Assembly: GCF_002240355.1 (NCBI RefSeq)
Contig: NZ_CP016353.1
Span: forward strand, 3,026,501-3,090,500
Origin: Prauserella marina
GTDB taxonomy: Bacteria; Actinomycetota; Actinomycetes; Mycobacteriales; Pseudonocardiaceae
Length of the DNA: 64,000 bases
Direction: 5' to 3'
Position 1 is the first letter of the stretch. The number at the start of each line of letters is the position of its first letter. The notes under the pieces are model-generated. The model was not told the origin of the DNA, made no database searches, and saw only the letters and a list, made by a program, of their open reading frames with translations. Shown piece after piece: positions 18,802 through 27,731 of the stretch. The translations under genes were made by a program, and so were the position numbers.

Positions 18802-20135
18802 GCAAGAGATCAAGGCGTGGCTCCGCGTTCGTCGCCGTGACGGCGATCGCCGCGCTGGTGGTCACCGCGTGCGGCGCGGGCGGAAGGCCAGGCGAAGGAG
18901 ACGGTGAGGGCGGCGGGGCCTCCGATGTCGGCGTCACCGCCGACACCATCAAGATCGGCGCCCACTTCCCGCTCACCGGCGTCGCGGCTCCCGGCTACAG
19001 CGAGATTCCGACGGGGACCAAAGCCTATTTCGACTACGTGAACGCGAACGGCGGCGTGCACGGCAGGAAGATCGAGTACGTATACAAGGACGACGCCTAC
19101 AACCCGACCAACACCAGCCAGGTCGTCAACGAACTGGTGTTGCAGGAGGAGATCTTCGCGATGGTGGGCGGGCTCGGCACGCCGACGCACAGCGCGGTAC
19201 TGGACTTTCTCAACAGCTCCGGGGTACCCGACCTTTTCGTGTCGTCGGGTTCGCTGCTGTGGAACCAGCCGGAGAAGAATCCGCAGACCTTCGGCTGGCA
19301 GCCGGACTACGAGGTCGAGGGCAAGATCATCGGCCAGTATCTGCGAGATCACCTTTCCGAGGCCAAGATCGGGCTTTTCCTGCAGGACGACGACTTCGGT
19401 GACGACGGAGAGAAGGGCGTGCGGGCCTTCGTCGGCGACCGGATCGTCGCGGCCGAACGGTACGCGCCGGGAAACACCGACGTCGGACCGCAGATCGCCG
19501 CGTTGCAGGCATCCGGCGCCGACGTCGTCGTCGGGTTCAACGTCCCCTCCTACACGGCGCTGAGCCAGCTCACGTCGATGCGGCTCAACTATGGTCCACA
19601 GTGGATCTACTCGAACGTCGGGTCCGATCCGGCGCTCGTCGGCTCGTTGCTGAACCGGTTCTCCGAAGGCAAGGTGACCGACGCGAGCGTGCTGGACGGC
19701 GTCATCACCACGGAATACCTTCCCGGCGTCGAGGAGAAGGACAACCCGTGGACCCGGTTGTGGCAACGGGTGTGGGACGAGCACGGCGGGCAGGGGGAGC
19801 TGACGAACTACCGGATCTACGGCATGTCCGAGGCATACACCTTCGTGCAGGCGCTGCAGGCGGCCGGTCCGGAACCCACCCGCGCGGGACTCGTCGAGGC
19901 TTTGGAGAAGATCGGCCCCGAACTCACCGGCCCCGCGCTGGTGCCCTACAGGTACTCCGCCGACTCGCACGCCGGTCTCTCCGGGGTGAAGGTCGTGCGG
20001 ATCAAGGGAGCCGGGACCGAGGACCTGAGCCCGGTACTCGTGACCGGCAACGGGGACACCGAGATCACCGAGCACACCGCCGAGCACGCCCCTCCGCCGC
20101 CGAACGGGATTCCCGACATGAAGCCGGTCGGCTGA
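18798..20135 (+). CDS. livK: ABC importer substrate-binding lipoprotein (LivK/Peripla_BP_6)
   Basis: 445-aa secreted lipoprotein. The signal peptide has basic residues (SKRSRRG), a hydrophobic core and the lipobox LVVTAC, with the lipidated Cys near residue 25. The mature part begins VTADTIKIGAHFPLTGVAAPGYSEI, typical of type 1 periplasmic binding proteins for branched-chain amino acids, amides or aromatic acids. A strong AAGGAGG precedes the ATG, suggesting this subunit is made in excess. The ligand cannot be told from sequence. Confidence 0.92.
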   Translation: MSKRSRRGSAFVAVTAIAALVVTACGAGGRPGEGDGEGGGASDVGVTADTIKIGAHFPLTGVAAPGYSEIPTGTKAYFDYVNANGGVHGRKIEYVYKDDAYNPTNTSQVVNELVLQEEIFAMVGGLGTPTHSAVLDFLNSSGVPDLFVSSGSLLWNQPEKNPQTFGWQPDYEVEGKIIGQYLRDHLSEAKIGLFLQDDDFGDDGEKGVRAFVGDRIVAAERYAPGNTDVGPQIAALQASGADVVVGFNVPSYTALSQLTSMRLNYGPQWIYSNVGSDPALVGSLLNRFSEGKVTDASVLDGVITTEYLPGVEEKDNPWTRLWQRVWDEHGGQGELTNYRIYGMSEAYTFVQALQAAGPEPTRAGLVEALEKIGPELTGPALVPYRYSADSHAGLSGVKVVRIKGAGTEDLSPVLVTGNGDTEITEHTAEHAPPPPNGIPDMKPVG

Positions 20136-20157
20136 ACGGTGCCGGTCCGCCCCTCCA

Positions 20158-20195
20158 GCGAGTCCCCGTCCGGGACGGCGAGATCCGCATTCGCG
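20158..20195. repeat. Copy of the 20-21-bp intergenic repeat
   Basis: Two adjacent units (AGCGAGTCCCCGTCCGGGAC and GGCGAGATCCGCATTCGCGC) with the GAG core 20 bases apart at 20160 and 20180. They lie in the 72 bases between the importer's lipoprotein gene and a convergent gene, the same setting as the block near 9.2 kb. Confidence 0.6.
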
Positions 20196-20207
20196 CGCCA
20201 GTACCGG

Positions 20208-20813
20208 TCAGGAGCGGACGAGATTGCCGAGCGTCGTCGCCGTGTCGGCCGCCGACCAGTCGTCCGGGATCTTGTCGCCGTCCAGCGACAGTGTGATGGC
20301 CACGAACGCGGAGCGCTCCGGCGCGAGCAGTTCGGCGGTGTGCTCGGCGCGGCCGTTGGGGTAGACGTGGTCGCGCACGGCGATCTCCGCGCCGTCGACG
20401 TCGTGCGTGCTGACGTCGTCGTCGGTGCGGTCGAGCGCGCTGTCGCGCAGGTCGCTCTCGTTCGCGGTCTTTCCGACAATCAACGTCATCGACGGCTCGG
20501 TGAACCGGCAGAGGTAGCGTTCGCCGGTGTCGGCGAAGGTGCTGACACCGGCTCCGAACGAGCGCGACCGCGCGTCGCCCACGATCGGGGGCTCCAGCAG
20601 GGTGCACTCGTCGTCGCGCTGGATGACCGTCGTCGGGCCGACCTGGTCGGCGTTGTCGATGGCAGCGTTGAGCCGCTCCAGCCAGGCGCCCGGAACCGTG
20701 GGCGGGCCGTGCTGCCAGGTCTCCGGTTCGGCGGGGGAGCAGGCGAGCAGCGCACCGGCGACCACCGCGAGCGCGGCCCCGGTCAGCACAGGATGCAAAC
20801 GATTAGTATTCAT
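20208..20813 (-). CDS. Putative secreted lipoprotein of unknown function
   Basis: About 201 aa. The N-terminus MNTNRLHPVLTGAALAVVAG leads to the lipobox ALLAC, so export and lipidation on the outer face of the membrane are expected. The mature sequence contains ECTLLEPPIVGDA and YLCRFTEPSMTLIVGKT, consistent with a small disulfide-containing domain such as seen in actinobacterial DUF3558-like lipoproteins. That comparison is tentative. An ATG 15 bases upstream (20828) is the alternative start; neither has a clear ribosome-binding site. It is convergent with the importer operon. Confidence 0.7.
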   Translation of the reverse strand: MNTNRLHPVLTGAALAVVAGALLACSPAEPETWQHGPPTVPGAWLERLNAAIDNADQVGPTTVIQRDDECTLLEPPIVGDARSRSFGAGVSTFADTGERYLCRFTEPSMTLIVGKTANESDLRDSALDRTDDDVSTHDVDGAEIAVRDHVYPNGRAEHTAELLAPERSAFVAITLSLDGDKIPDDWSAADTATTLGNLVRS

Positions 20814-20948
20814 GTGCAAATCGGTCATGCCGGGTCGGACGCGGCGGCCCGCGGTTCAGTTCCCGTCGCCGCGAAGCTGACGCCGGGCGGTACGCTCCGG
20901 GCTCCACGGGAAGGACCGTGGCTCAGCGGACCGGAGCGGAGGCCGAGG

Positions 20949-21440
20949 ATGACCGAACGGCGCTACCGGCTGCGGGCGGCGACATCCGACGACGCGGACC
21001 AGATCGCCGAGATCTGGCGCCGAGGCTGGCACGACGGGCACGCGGGCCGAGTGCCGAAGCAGCTGGTCGCCGCGAGGACCCCGGAGTCGTTCCGGGTACG
21101 CGCCGCCGACCGGGTCGCCGACACGACGGTGGCCGTGACCGCCGGTGACGTCGCGGGCTTCGTGATGGTCGTCGAGGACGAAGTGGAGCAGGTCTACGTC
21201 GGGGCGGACCACAGGGGATCAGGGGTCGCCGCCGTCTTGCTCGGTGAGGCGGAACGTCTTGTCGCCCGCAATGGATACCGCGCGGCATGGCTCGCGGTGG
21301 TGGCTGGCAACGCGCGCGCACGGCACTTCTACGAGCGAGAAGGCTGGCGGGACGAGGGCCCGTTCGGGTACGGCGCCGCGACGGAGGAGGAGATCGTCGA
21401 GGTGCCCTGTCACCGGTACGTCAAGGATCTCGCTTCGTGA
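20949..21440 (+). CDS. GNAT-family N-acetyltransferase
   Basis: 163 aa. The acetyl-CoA-binding motif A is visible as QVYVGADHRGSGVAAVLLGEAE (Q/R-x-x-G-x-G type, here HRGSGVA), and NARARHFYEREGWRDEG is the usual motif B with the conserved Tyr. The substrate is unknown. The ATG at 20949 begins at the fold's first strand (TERRYRLRAATSDDADQIAEIW); the upstream open frame has no similarity to the family. Monocistronic. Confidence 0.85.
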   Translation: MTERRYRLRAATSDDADQIAEIWRRGWHDGHAGRVPKQLVAARTPESFRVRAADRVADTTVAVTAGDVAGFVMVVEDEVEQVYVGADHRGSGVAAVLLGEAERLVARNGYRAAWLAVVAGNARARHFYEREGWRDEGPFGYGAATEEEIVEVPCHRYVKDLAS

Positions 21441-21475
21441 GCGCCGGTAGGCTGGACGGATCTCCGGCTCGCCGT

Positions 21476-21492
21476 TAGTCCACAGTGGACTA
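21476..21492. promoter_or_regulatory. 17-bp perfect palindrome upstream of aldehyde dehydrogenase
   Basis: TAGTCCAC-A-GTGGACTA, two 8-bp arms around one base, lying 36 bases after the GNAT stop and 52 bases before the aldehyde dehydrogenase start. It could be an operator or part of a small terminator. Its core TCCACAGTGGA recurs elsewhere in the window. Confidence 0.5.
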
Positions 21493-21544
21493 GGCGACGG
21501 GGGTGGATGATCATCGCGAGCCGCGTCAGGAGTGATGACCGAAC

Positions 21545-22984
21545 ATGAGTGCACAGGACGGCGCGACGCTGTACATTGACGGCGCGTGGTCGGCGGCGGG
21601 TGATGGCGCCACGTTCGCCGTGACGGATCCGGCGACCGGCGCCGTGATCGGCAAGGCGGCCGACGCCGGTGCCGCCGAGACACGCGAGGCACTGGCCGCC
21701 GCTTCGGCCGCTTTTCCGTTGTGGAGTGCCGAATCGGCGTACACGCGTGCCGACGTGCTGGCGAGGGCGCACACGCTGATGCTTGACCGGGCCGAGGAGC
21801 TGGCCAGGCTGATGAGCACCGAGCAGGGGAAGCCGCTCAAGGCGGCCCGCGCCGAGGTCGGGTACGCGGCGGACTTCCTGAGCTGGTTCGCCGAGGAGTC
21901 CAAGCGGGTCTACGGCACCACCATCCCGTCCCGGCGGCGTGAGCAGCGGTTCACCGTGCTGCGGCAGCCGGTCGGGGTCGTCGCCGGTATCACACCGTGG
22001 AACTACCCGGTCTCGATGATCACCCGCAAGGTCGCGCCCGCGATCGCGGCGGGCTGCACCGTGGTGCTCAAGCCTGCCGAGCAGACCCCGCTGTGCGCCG
22101 CCGCCGTCTTCGAGGTGCTGCACGAGGCAGGGGTCCCTGGCGGCGTGGCGAACCTGGTGACCACGAGCAGGCCGGCCGAGGTCGGCGACGTGCTGCTGGA
22201 CTCACGGGCGGTGCGCAAGCTGACCTTCACCGGATCCACCGAGGTGGGCAAGGTGCTCGCGGCCAGGGCGGCCGCGACGATGAAGCGCGTCTCGCTGGAA
22301 CTGGGCGGTCACGCGCCGTTCCTGGTCTTCGACGACGCCGATCCCGTGCACGCGGCGAAGGGGGCCGCGCTGGTCAAGTTTCTCAACACGGGGCAGGCGT
22401 GCATCTGCCCGAACCGTATTTACGTCCAGCGGTCCGGTTACGACCGGTTCGTGGCCGCGTTCACCGAGCGGGTCGCCAGGCTCAAGGCGGGGCCGGGACT
22501 GGATCCAGCCTCGACCGTGGGTCCGCTCATCGACGCCGACGCGATGGCCAAGATGGAAGACCAGGTCGCCGACGCGCGGGCCAAGGGCGCCTCGGTACTC
22601 GCGGGCGGCGAGCGCGCCGGTAACGGTCTGTTCTTCCAGCCGACCGTCCTCGCGGACGTCACCCCGCGGATGCGTGTCTACCGGGAGGAGACGTTCGGCC
22701 CGATCGCCGCGCTCATCCCGTTCGACGACGAGGACGAGGCGATCGCGATGGCCAACGACACCGACTACGGGCTCGCCTCTTACCTTTACACCACCGACCT
22801 CGCGAGGGCGACCAGGGTGTCGGAGGCGCTGCGCTTCGGCATCGTCGGGATCAACGACATCAACCCGACCTCGGCGGCGGCACCGTTCGGCGGCGTCGGC
22901 GACAGCGGGCTCGGCCGTGAGGGCGGCGCGCGGGGAATCGACGAGTACCTCGACGTGAAGCTGGTCGGCCAGGTGCTCGGCTGA
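21545..22984 (+). CDS. gabD: NAD(P)-dependent succinate-semialdehyde-type dehydrogenase
   Basis: 479 aa, aldehyde dehydrogenase superfamily, oxidising a semialdehyde to the acid. The visible catalytic set includes GITPWNYPVSMI with the catalytic Asn region, the cofactor glycine motif FTGSTEVGK, the general base Glu in SLELGGHAPFLVF, and the nucleophile Cys in NTGQACICPNR. The run of family landmarks (EQGKPL, PFGGVGDSGLGREGG) best fits GabD-type succinate-semialdehyde dehydrogenases. AGGAG lies about 11 bases upstream of the ATG. The symbol reflects family rather than proven substrate. Confidence 0.85.
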   Translation: MSAQDGATLYIDGAWSAAGDGATFAVTDPATGAVIGKAADAGAAETREALAAASAAFPLWSAESAYTRADVLARAHTLMLDRAEELARLMSTEQGKPLKAARAEVGYAADFLSWFAEESKRVYGTTIPSRRREQRFTVLRQPVGVVAGITPWNYPVSMITRKVAPAIAAGCTVVLKPAEQTPLCAAAVFEVLHEAGVPGGVANLVTTSRPAEVGDVLLDSRAVRKLTFTGSTEVGKVLAARAAATMKRVSLELGGHAPFLVFDDADPVHAAKGAALVKFLNTGQACICPNRIYVQRSGYDRFVAAFTERVARLKAGPGLDPASTVGPLIDADAMAKMEDQVADARAKGASVLAGGERAGNGLFFQPTVLADVTPRMRVYREETFGPIAALIPFDDEDEAIAMANDTDYGLASYLYTTDLARATRVSEALRFGIVGINDINPTSAAAPFGGVGDSGLGREGGARGIDEYLDVKLVGQVLG

Positions 22985-23026
22985 GCGGGCCGACCGGCGG
23001 CCGTGTCGTTCGCGCGCGCTCGCCGA

Positions 23027-23085
23027 ATGCGCGTCTCGCCGTCCCGGGCGCGGATCTCGGCGTCCTGGGCGGGGACTCGCGGGGG
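23027..23085. repeat. Copy of the 20-21-bp intergenic repeat
   Basis: Three units with the core CTCG at 23035, 23056 and 23076, including CGGGCGCGGATCTCGGCGTC and a terminal GGGGACTCGC identical to the end of the block at 9.4 kb. It lies between the aldehyde dehydrogenase and the convergent P450 gene. Confidence 0.65.
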
Positions 23086-23097
23086 CGGCGGCGCGGG

Positions 23098-24315
23098 TTA
23101 CCAGGTGACGGGAAGCTCGTGCACGCCGTACACGGAACCGTCGTGTTTGAACGGGATCCGGTCGAGTTCCACCGCCGTCCGCAAGGTCGGGACGCGCCGG
23201 TACAGCGTGCCGTAGACGACCTGCAACTCCATCCGGGCCAGCGACTGGCCGAGGCACTGATGCACCCCGAAGCCGAAGGCGACGTGTTTTCTCGCGTCCC
23301 GCCGCAGGTCGAGCCGGTCGGGCTCGGGGAAAATCCCGGCATCGCGGTTGGCGACGTCGTTGGCGAGCACGATTCCCTCACCCGCGCGGATCGTGGTTCC
23401 GGCGATCTCGATGTCCTCCAGCGCGGCCCTTCGCCTGCCGTTGTGGGTGATGTTGAGGTACCGCGCCAGTTCCTCGACCGCCGAGGCCACCAGCGTGGGA
23501 TCGTCGCTCTCGCGCAGCAGAGCGAACTGGTCGGGATGCTCCAGCAGCGCCAGTGTGCCGAGCGCGATCATGTTGGCGGTGGTCTCGTGGCCCGCGATGA
23601 GCAGTAGCACTCCCATTTGCGCGGCCTCGGAGCGGGTCAGCTCACCCGATTCCACGCGCCCCGCGAGTCCGGAGAGCAGGTCGTCGCCCGGTGCGGCGAG
23701 TTTGGCTCCCATCAACTCGTCGAGATACGCCGCGAGGGCGCCCAGCGCGCGGTCGCGGTCCTCGGTCGCGGCGTCCCTCCTGATCATGACCTTGCTGTTG
23801 CGCTGGAAGAAATCGTGATCGGAGTAGGGGACGCCGAGCAGTTCGCAGATCACCAGTGAGGGCACCGGCAGCGCGAAGGATTCCACGAGATCGGCCGGCT
23901 TGGGCCCGGCCAGCAGCTCGTCGATGAGGGAGTCGACGATGCGCTGAACGGCAGGCCGCATCGCGGCGACACGCTTGACGGCGAAGGGTGCCGTGACCAT
24001 CCTGCGGAGCCTCGCGTGTTCGGGATCGTCCATCAGGATGAAGCTGATCTTCGAGCCCTCGCCGGTGGTCGCGGCGGGACTGGGGTAGCCGGGGGTGGTC
24101 AGGTCGGCGCTGACCCTGGGATCGGAGAGCAACGCCCGCTGTTCGGCGTAACCGGTCACCAGCCACGGTGTGCTTCCGTCCCACAGCCTTACCCTGCCGA
24201 TCGGGCCGCGTTCCTGTTCGGCGCGCGCGGCGGGGGGCGGGTCGAACGGACAGCCATTGGCCCTTTCCATGGGAAACAGCGGTGGTTCGGCATTGTCGTC
24301 GAGGGTCGAGGTCAT
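23098..24315 (-). CDS. Cytochrome P450 (bacterial class I)
   Basis: 405-aa soluble haem monooxygenase. The haem-binding signature FGFGVHQCLG places the thiolate ligand at C354. The I-helix AGHETT, the K-helix EELAR (ExxR) and SFILMDDPEHARLRRMV with the C-helix arginines are all present. It is the last gene of a minus-strand operon that also supplies its redox partners (ferredoxin and ferredoxin reductase), to which it is joined by a 4-base overlap. It looks CYP105-like; the substrate is unknown. Confidence 0.93.
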   Translation of the reverse strand: MTSTLDDNAEPPLFPMERANGCPFDPPPAARAEQERGPIGRVRLWDGSTPWLVTGYAEQRALLSDPRVSADLTTPGYPSPAATTGEGSKISFILMDDPEHARLRRMVTAPFAVKRVAAMRPAVQRIVDSLIDELLAGPKPADLVESFALPVPSLVICELLGVPYSDHDFFQRNSKVMIRRDAATEDRDRALGALAAYLDELMGAKLAAPGDDLLSGLAGRVESGELTRSEAAQMGVLLLIAGHETTANMIALGTLALLEHPDQFALLRESDDPTLVASAVEELARYLNITHNGRRRAALEDIEIAGTTIRAGEGIVLANDVANRDAGIFPEPDRLDLRRDARKHVAFGFGVHQCLGQSLARMELQVVYGTLYRRVPTLRTAVELDRIPFKHDGSVYGVHELPVTW

Positions 24316-25547
24316 GTCTTCTCCCTGTGCGAGGTTCCCGGTGCCGGTGTGAGTGAGTCGAGGATTTCCTGCCGCCTGAGGCGGGTCTGCTTGGGCATGT
24401 TCCAGCCGAGTACGCCGGTGACGGCGCCGTCGCGTTCGTAACGCGCGACGAACCTACCCTCGCCGATCTCACCGTCCACAATGGTCACCTCGGCTCTGGC
24501 GGCGAGCGTGCCGTGCACCTGGATCTTGACGTCGAACTGGTCGGTCCAGAAGTAGGGGACCGGTGCGTAGCGGAGCTGCTCTCCCATGATGCCCGCGGCG
24601 ACGACCCGTGCCTGCTCCGTCGCGTTGGTCCGGTTCTCAAGGCGCGAAAGGCCGAGTGCTTCGTGCCGCCAGCGGGCCACGTCGCCCACCGCGTACACCC
24701 TGTCGGCGGCTCGGCAGTGCTCGTCGCAGACGAGACCGTCGTCGAGTCGCAGCCCGCTGCTTTCGAGCCAGCTCGTGTGCGGGATCGCGCCGATGGCGAC
24801 GACGACGTCGGCCGCGATCACCTCGCCGCCGCCCAGGCGCACGCCGGTCACCGTGCCCCGCTCGCCGACGAGCCCGTCGACCGCCTCACCGAGCCGCAGG
24901 TTCACGCCCCGGGCGGTGTGCAGTGCGGCCAGTCGTGCCGCGACGAGCGTTCCGAGCTGACCGGCCATCGGCAGGCGCTGTGGCCCGGTGAGGGTGACCG
25001 CGAGCCCCATGCTGGTGGCGGTCGCGGCGACCTCGGCGCCGAGGACACCGTCCCCGACCACCACGAGCCGGGACGCGGTCAGCAGGTTCGCGCGCAGGGC
25101 GATCGCGTCGTCGAGCGTGCGCAGCAGGTGAACGCCGGCCAGGCCGGGCATGCCGGGCATGCCGGGCATGCCGGGCAGCGGTCTCGGCCGCGCGCCCGTC
25201 GCGACGACGACCGCACCGGCGCTCCACGTCCGTCCTGCCGCGGTGTGCACGATGGCACTGCCCTGATCGGCGCCGACGTCGAGCGCGGTCGCCGCGTCGC
25301 CGAGGACGAAGTCCGCGGCGAGAGCCGAGAGGGCGTCATGGCGCCTGAGCCGCGCTCGTTCCGGTTCCCACGCGCCGGAAAGGACCTGTTTCGACAGCGG
25401 CGGCCGGTCGTAGGGCGCGTGCGGCTCGTCCCCGAGTACCGTCACTTTTCCCTCGTAACCCTTGCGGCGCAAGGCTTCCACTGTGGACAGACCGGCGACG
25501 GAAGCGCCGACGACGAGCACGTCGGGCGGTGTCACCCCGGAGATCAC
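24312..25547 (-). CDS. NAD(P)H:ferredoxin reductase (FAD-dependent)
   Basis: 411-aa pyridine-nucleotide-disulfide-type oxidoreductase that passes electrons from NAD(P)H to the adjacent ferredoxin. FAD motif VVGASVAGLSTVEALR near the N-terminus, NAD(P) motif VVVGDGVLGAEVAA mid-protein, and the second FAD motif VYAVGDVARW. A run of MPGMPGMPG, coded by a short in-frame tandem repeat at about 25145-25175, is an oddity. The GTG at 25547 overlaps the ferredoxin stop by 4 bases; the frame is open far upstream but that part overlaps the ferredoxin gene. Confidence 0.88.
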   Translation of the reverse strand: MISGVTPPDVLVVGASVAGLSTVEALRRKGYEGKVTVLGDEPHAPYDRPPLSKQVLSGAWEPERARLRRHDALSALAADFVLGDAATALDVGADQGSAIVHTAAGRTWSAGAVVVATGARPRPLPGMPGMPGMPGLAGVHLLRTLDDAIALRANLLTASRLVVVGDGVLGAEVAATATSMGLAVTLTGPQRLPMAGQLGTLVAARLAALHTARGVNLRLGEAVDGLVGERGTVTGVRLGGGEVIAADVVVAIGAIPHTSWLESSGLRLDDGLVCDEHCRAADRVYAVGDVARWRHEALGLSRLENRTNATEQARVVAAGIMGEQLRYAPVPYFWTDQFDVKIQVHGTLAARAEVTIVDGEIGEGRFVARYERDGAVTGVLGWNMPKQTRLRRQEILDSLTPAPGTSHREKT

Positions 25548-25744
25548 GGGTTTTCGTGAAGTGTGATCGCCGAGGCCGGGCAGATGTCGGCTGCCTCCCG
25601 TACCGCGGCGTACCGAGGCTCGGGCGGCGAGGGGTCGAGCAGCAGCACGATTCCGTCCTCGTCCCTTTGGTCGAACACCTCGGGCGCGACCAGGACACAC
25701 GAGCCCGCTCCGCAGCACTTGTCCTCGTCGACGGCGACGTTCAT
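25544..25744 (-). CDS. 3Fe-4S-type ferredoxin
   Basis: 66-aa electron carrier for the operon's P450s. Cluster ligands are C10, C16 and C55 (KCCGAGSC ... DICPASAI), the spacing of actinobacterial P450 ferredoxins that hold a 3Fe-4S cluster. C11 immediately after C10 is an extra cysteine. The ATG at 25744 is chosen because AAAGGAGAA lies just upstream. It is followed by the reductase with a 4-base overlap and preceded by the TetR gene. Confidence 0.9.
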   Translation of the reverse strand: MNVAVDEDKCCGAGSCVLVAPEVFDQRDEDGIVLLLDPSPPEPRYAAVREAADICPASAITLHENP

Positions 25745-25788
25745 GGCCGATTCTCCTTTTTCGTTCGTGATGGTGGTGCCGGGTGCTT

Positions 25789-26445
25789 TCAGCGGCACGG
25801 GGTGATGGGCGCGTGCCACAGTCCGGTGATGGCGTCGATCAGGCCGGTCGCCGTCCCGTGCCAGTCGGGCCGGGGTGTCGGTGTCCCTTCGGCGATGGCG
25901 CGTTCGCGTTCCGCGATCACGTGCACCATGAGCTGGCGGGCCATGTCGCCGCGTTCCACGCGCACCTCGATGGGCAGGCCGGGAAGGCAGCGGTTGAGCC
26001 CGTCGACGGTCCGCACGAGCGCGGGGGAGGTCAGCGACTCCTCCACCATGATGTCGCGCAGCACCGGATCGGTCATGATCTGCGCGCCGAACCTGCCGAA
26101 CCAGGTGGGATGCCCGAGTTCGGCGAGGTGCTCGGTGGATGGCCGCACCAGGCAGGCGACCCAGACCCTGGTGCCGGTGGACTGGCCTGCCTCATCGGCC
26201 ATGCGCGCCCTGATGCGTTCGATCGGAACGGCGTGGTGCCGCACGATCGCGCGCACCAGATCGGTTTTGGTGCCGAAGTGGTAGTTGACGGCGGCGTTGT
26301 TGCCCTGCCCCGCGGCCTCACTGATCTGCCGGTTGGACACGGCGAAGACCCCGTGTTCGGCGAACAGCCGCTCCGCGGCCCGAAGGATCGCCTCACGCGT
26401 GGCGTTGCCTCGTTCGGCTCGCGCGGTGTCGCCGGGCACGGTCAC
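25789..26445 (-). CDS. TetR-family transcriptional regulator
   Basis: 218 aa. The N-terminal helix-turn-helix reads NATREAILRAAERLFAEHGVFAVSNRQISEAAGQGNNAAVNYHFGTKTDLV, typical of TetR proteins. The C-terminal ligand domain is not assigned. It sits inside the operon, between the first P450 (GTGA overlap at its start) and the ferredoxin, so it is probably autoregulated through the palindrome at 27732-27751. The GTG start at 26445 is inferred from that overlap; the frame stays open upstream through the P450. Confidence 0.88.
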   Translation of the reverse strand: MTVPGDTARAERGNATREAILRAAERLFAEHGVFAVSNRQISEAAGQGNNAAVNYHFGTKTDLVRAIVRHHAVPIERIRARMADEAGQSTGTRVWVACLVRPSTEHLAELGHPTWFGRFGAQIMTDPVLRDIMVEESLTSPALVRTVDGLNRCLPGLPIEVRVERGDMARQLMVHVIAERERAIAEGTPTPRPDWHGTATGLIDAITGLWHAPITPCR

Positions 26446-27671
26446 CACCGCACCGGGACTTCGCGCAGCCCGCCGACGACGAGCCCTTCCACTCTGCGCA
26501 GGTCGTCCGAGGGAACGGCCAGTTCGAGGGAAGGCAGCTTGCGCAGCAGCACGGCGAGCACGACCTGCAACTCGGTGCGCGCGAGCGCCTGACCGAGGCA
26601 GGAATGGGCACCGCTGCCGAACGCGAGATGCGGGTTGGGGCTGCGGCCGATGTCCATCGTCGCGGCTTCGGTGAAGGCACCGTCGTCTCTGTTGGCCGAG
26701 GCCATACTGCACATGACGGTGGTGCCACTCGGCAGCCTCTCCCCGCCGACCACGACCTCCTCGTCGAGGTAGCGCACCATGCCGAGCCCAGGGTTGGGGT
26801 CGAAGCGCAGTGACTCCTCGACGGCGGTGCGGACGAGGGACGGATCGGCGACGAGCCGTTCCCAGCGCCGCCGGTCGGCCAGCAGCATGGCGACCATCTT
26901 GCCGATCATGTTGGCCGTCGTCTCGTGTCCCGCGACGAGCAGGCCGAGGCCGGTCGCGACGAGCATGCGGTCGCTCATCAGCTCACCGGCACTGTCGGTG
27001 CTGGTGATGAGCTCGCTCAGCAGGTCCTCACCCGGCCGCTCGCGTTTCTCCGCGATGTGGCCGCCGAGGTAGGCGAAGAACTCGGCCTGCGCGGTCTCGA
27101 CCTCCTCCTGGGTGTAACGGGTGAGGTTGAGCAGCGAATCCGACCAGTGCGCGAACCGGTCGCGGTCCTCGGCTGGGACCCCGAGCATGTCGCAGATGAC
27201 CCACACGGGAAGCGGGAAACCGACGGCTGCCTTGAGATCGGCGGGCTGCCCGTGCTCGACCATCTCGTCGACGAGCCGTTCCGCCATCGCCTCGATGCCC
27301 GGCCGCAGCGCTGCCATGCGTTTCGCCGTGAACCACCTGTTCACGAGGCGCCGCCAGCGCTGGTGGCCCTCGCCGCTCTGCGGCAAGGTGGTCGACAGCT
27401 CGCTGTTGAACAGCCCACCGGATTCGGTGTCGGAGATCCTTGCCGCGTCCGGAGCGCTGAGTGCCCTGCCGAACCTGGAGTCCGACAGCACTTGCTTCAC
27501 GTCGTCGTAGCGGGTCACGAGGGTGGCCTCGTCGCCGCTGGGCAGGCTCACCCGCGATACGGGGCATCGCAGCCGCAGTCGTTCCCATTCGGCAGGCGGC
27601 TCCAGCGCGGCCGGGCCGGTGAAGGGATAGTCCGGCGACTCCGGCGACTCTATTGCCCCGCCTTGGCTCAC
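26442..27671 (-). CDS. Cytochrome P450 (bacterial class I)
   Basis: 409-aa P450, first gene of the operon. Haem signature FGSGAHSCLG with ligand C358, I-helix AGHETT, K-helix EESLRFD (ExxR), and QSGEGHQRWRRLVNRWF in the C-helix region. It shares the ferredoxin/reductase pair with the second P450 encoded 2 kb downstream. The two P450s differ clearly in sequence, so they are not a recent duplication. Substrate unknown. Confidence 0.93.
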   Translation of the reverse strand: MSQGGAIESPESPDYPFTGPAALEPPAEWERLRLRCPVSRVSLPSGDEATLVTRYDDVKQVLSDSRFGRALSAPDAARISDTESGGLFNSELSTTLPQSGEGHQRWRRLVNRWFTAKRMAALRPGIEAMAERLVDEMVEHGQPADLKAAVGFPLPVWVICDMLGVPAEDRDRFAHWSDSLLNLTRYTQEEVETAQAEFFAYLGGHIAEKRERPGEDLLSELITSTDSAGELMSDRMLVATGLGLLVAGHETTANMIGKMVAMLLADRRRWERLVADPSLVRTAVEESLRFDPNPGLGMVRYLDEEVVVGGERLPSGTTVMCSMASANRDDGAFTEAATMDIGRSPNPHLAFGSGAHSCLGQALARTELQVVLAVLLRKLPSLELAVPSDDLRRVEGLVVGGLREVPVRW

Positions 27672-27731
27672 GTGTGCCCTCCTGGGTGTTCGGGTTCGGT
27701 TCCGGGACCAGTTAACCGACCCGGATCGATC

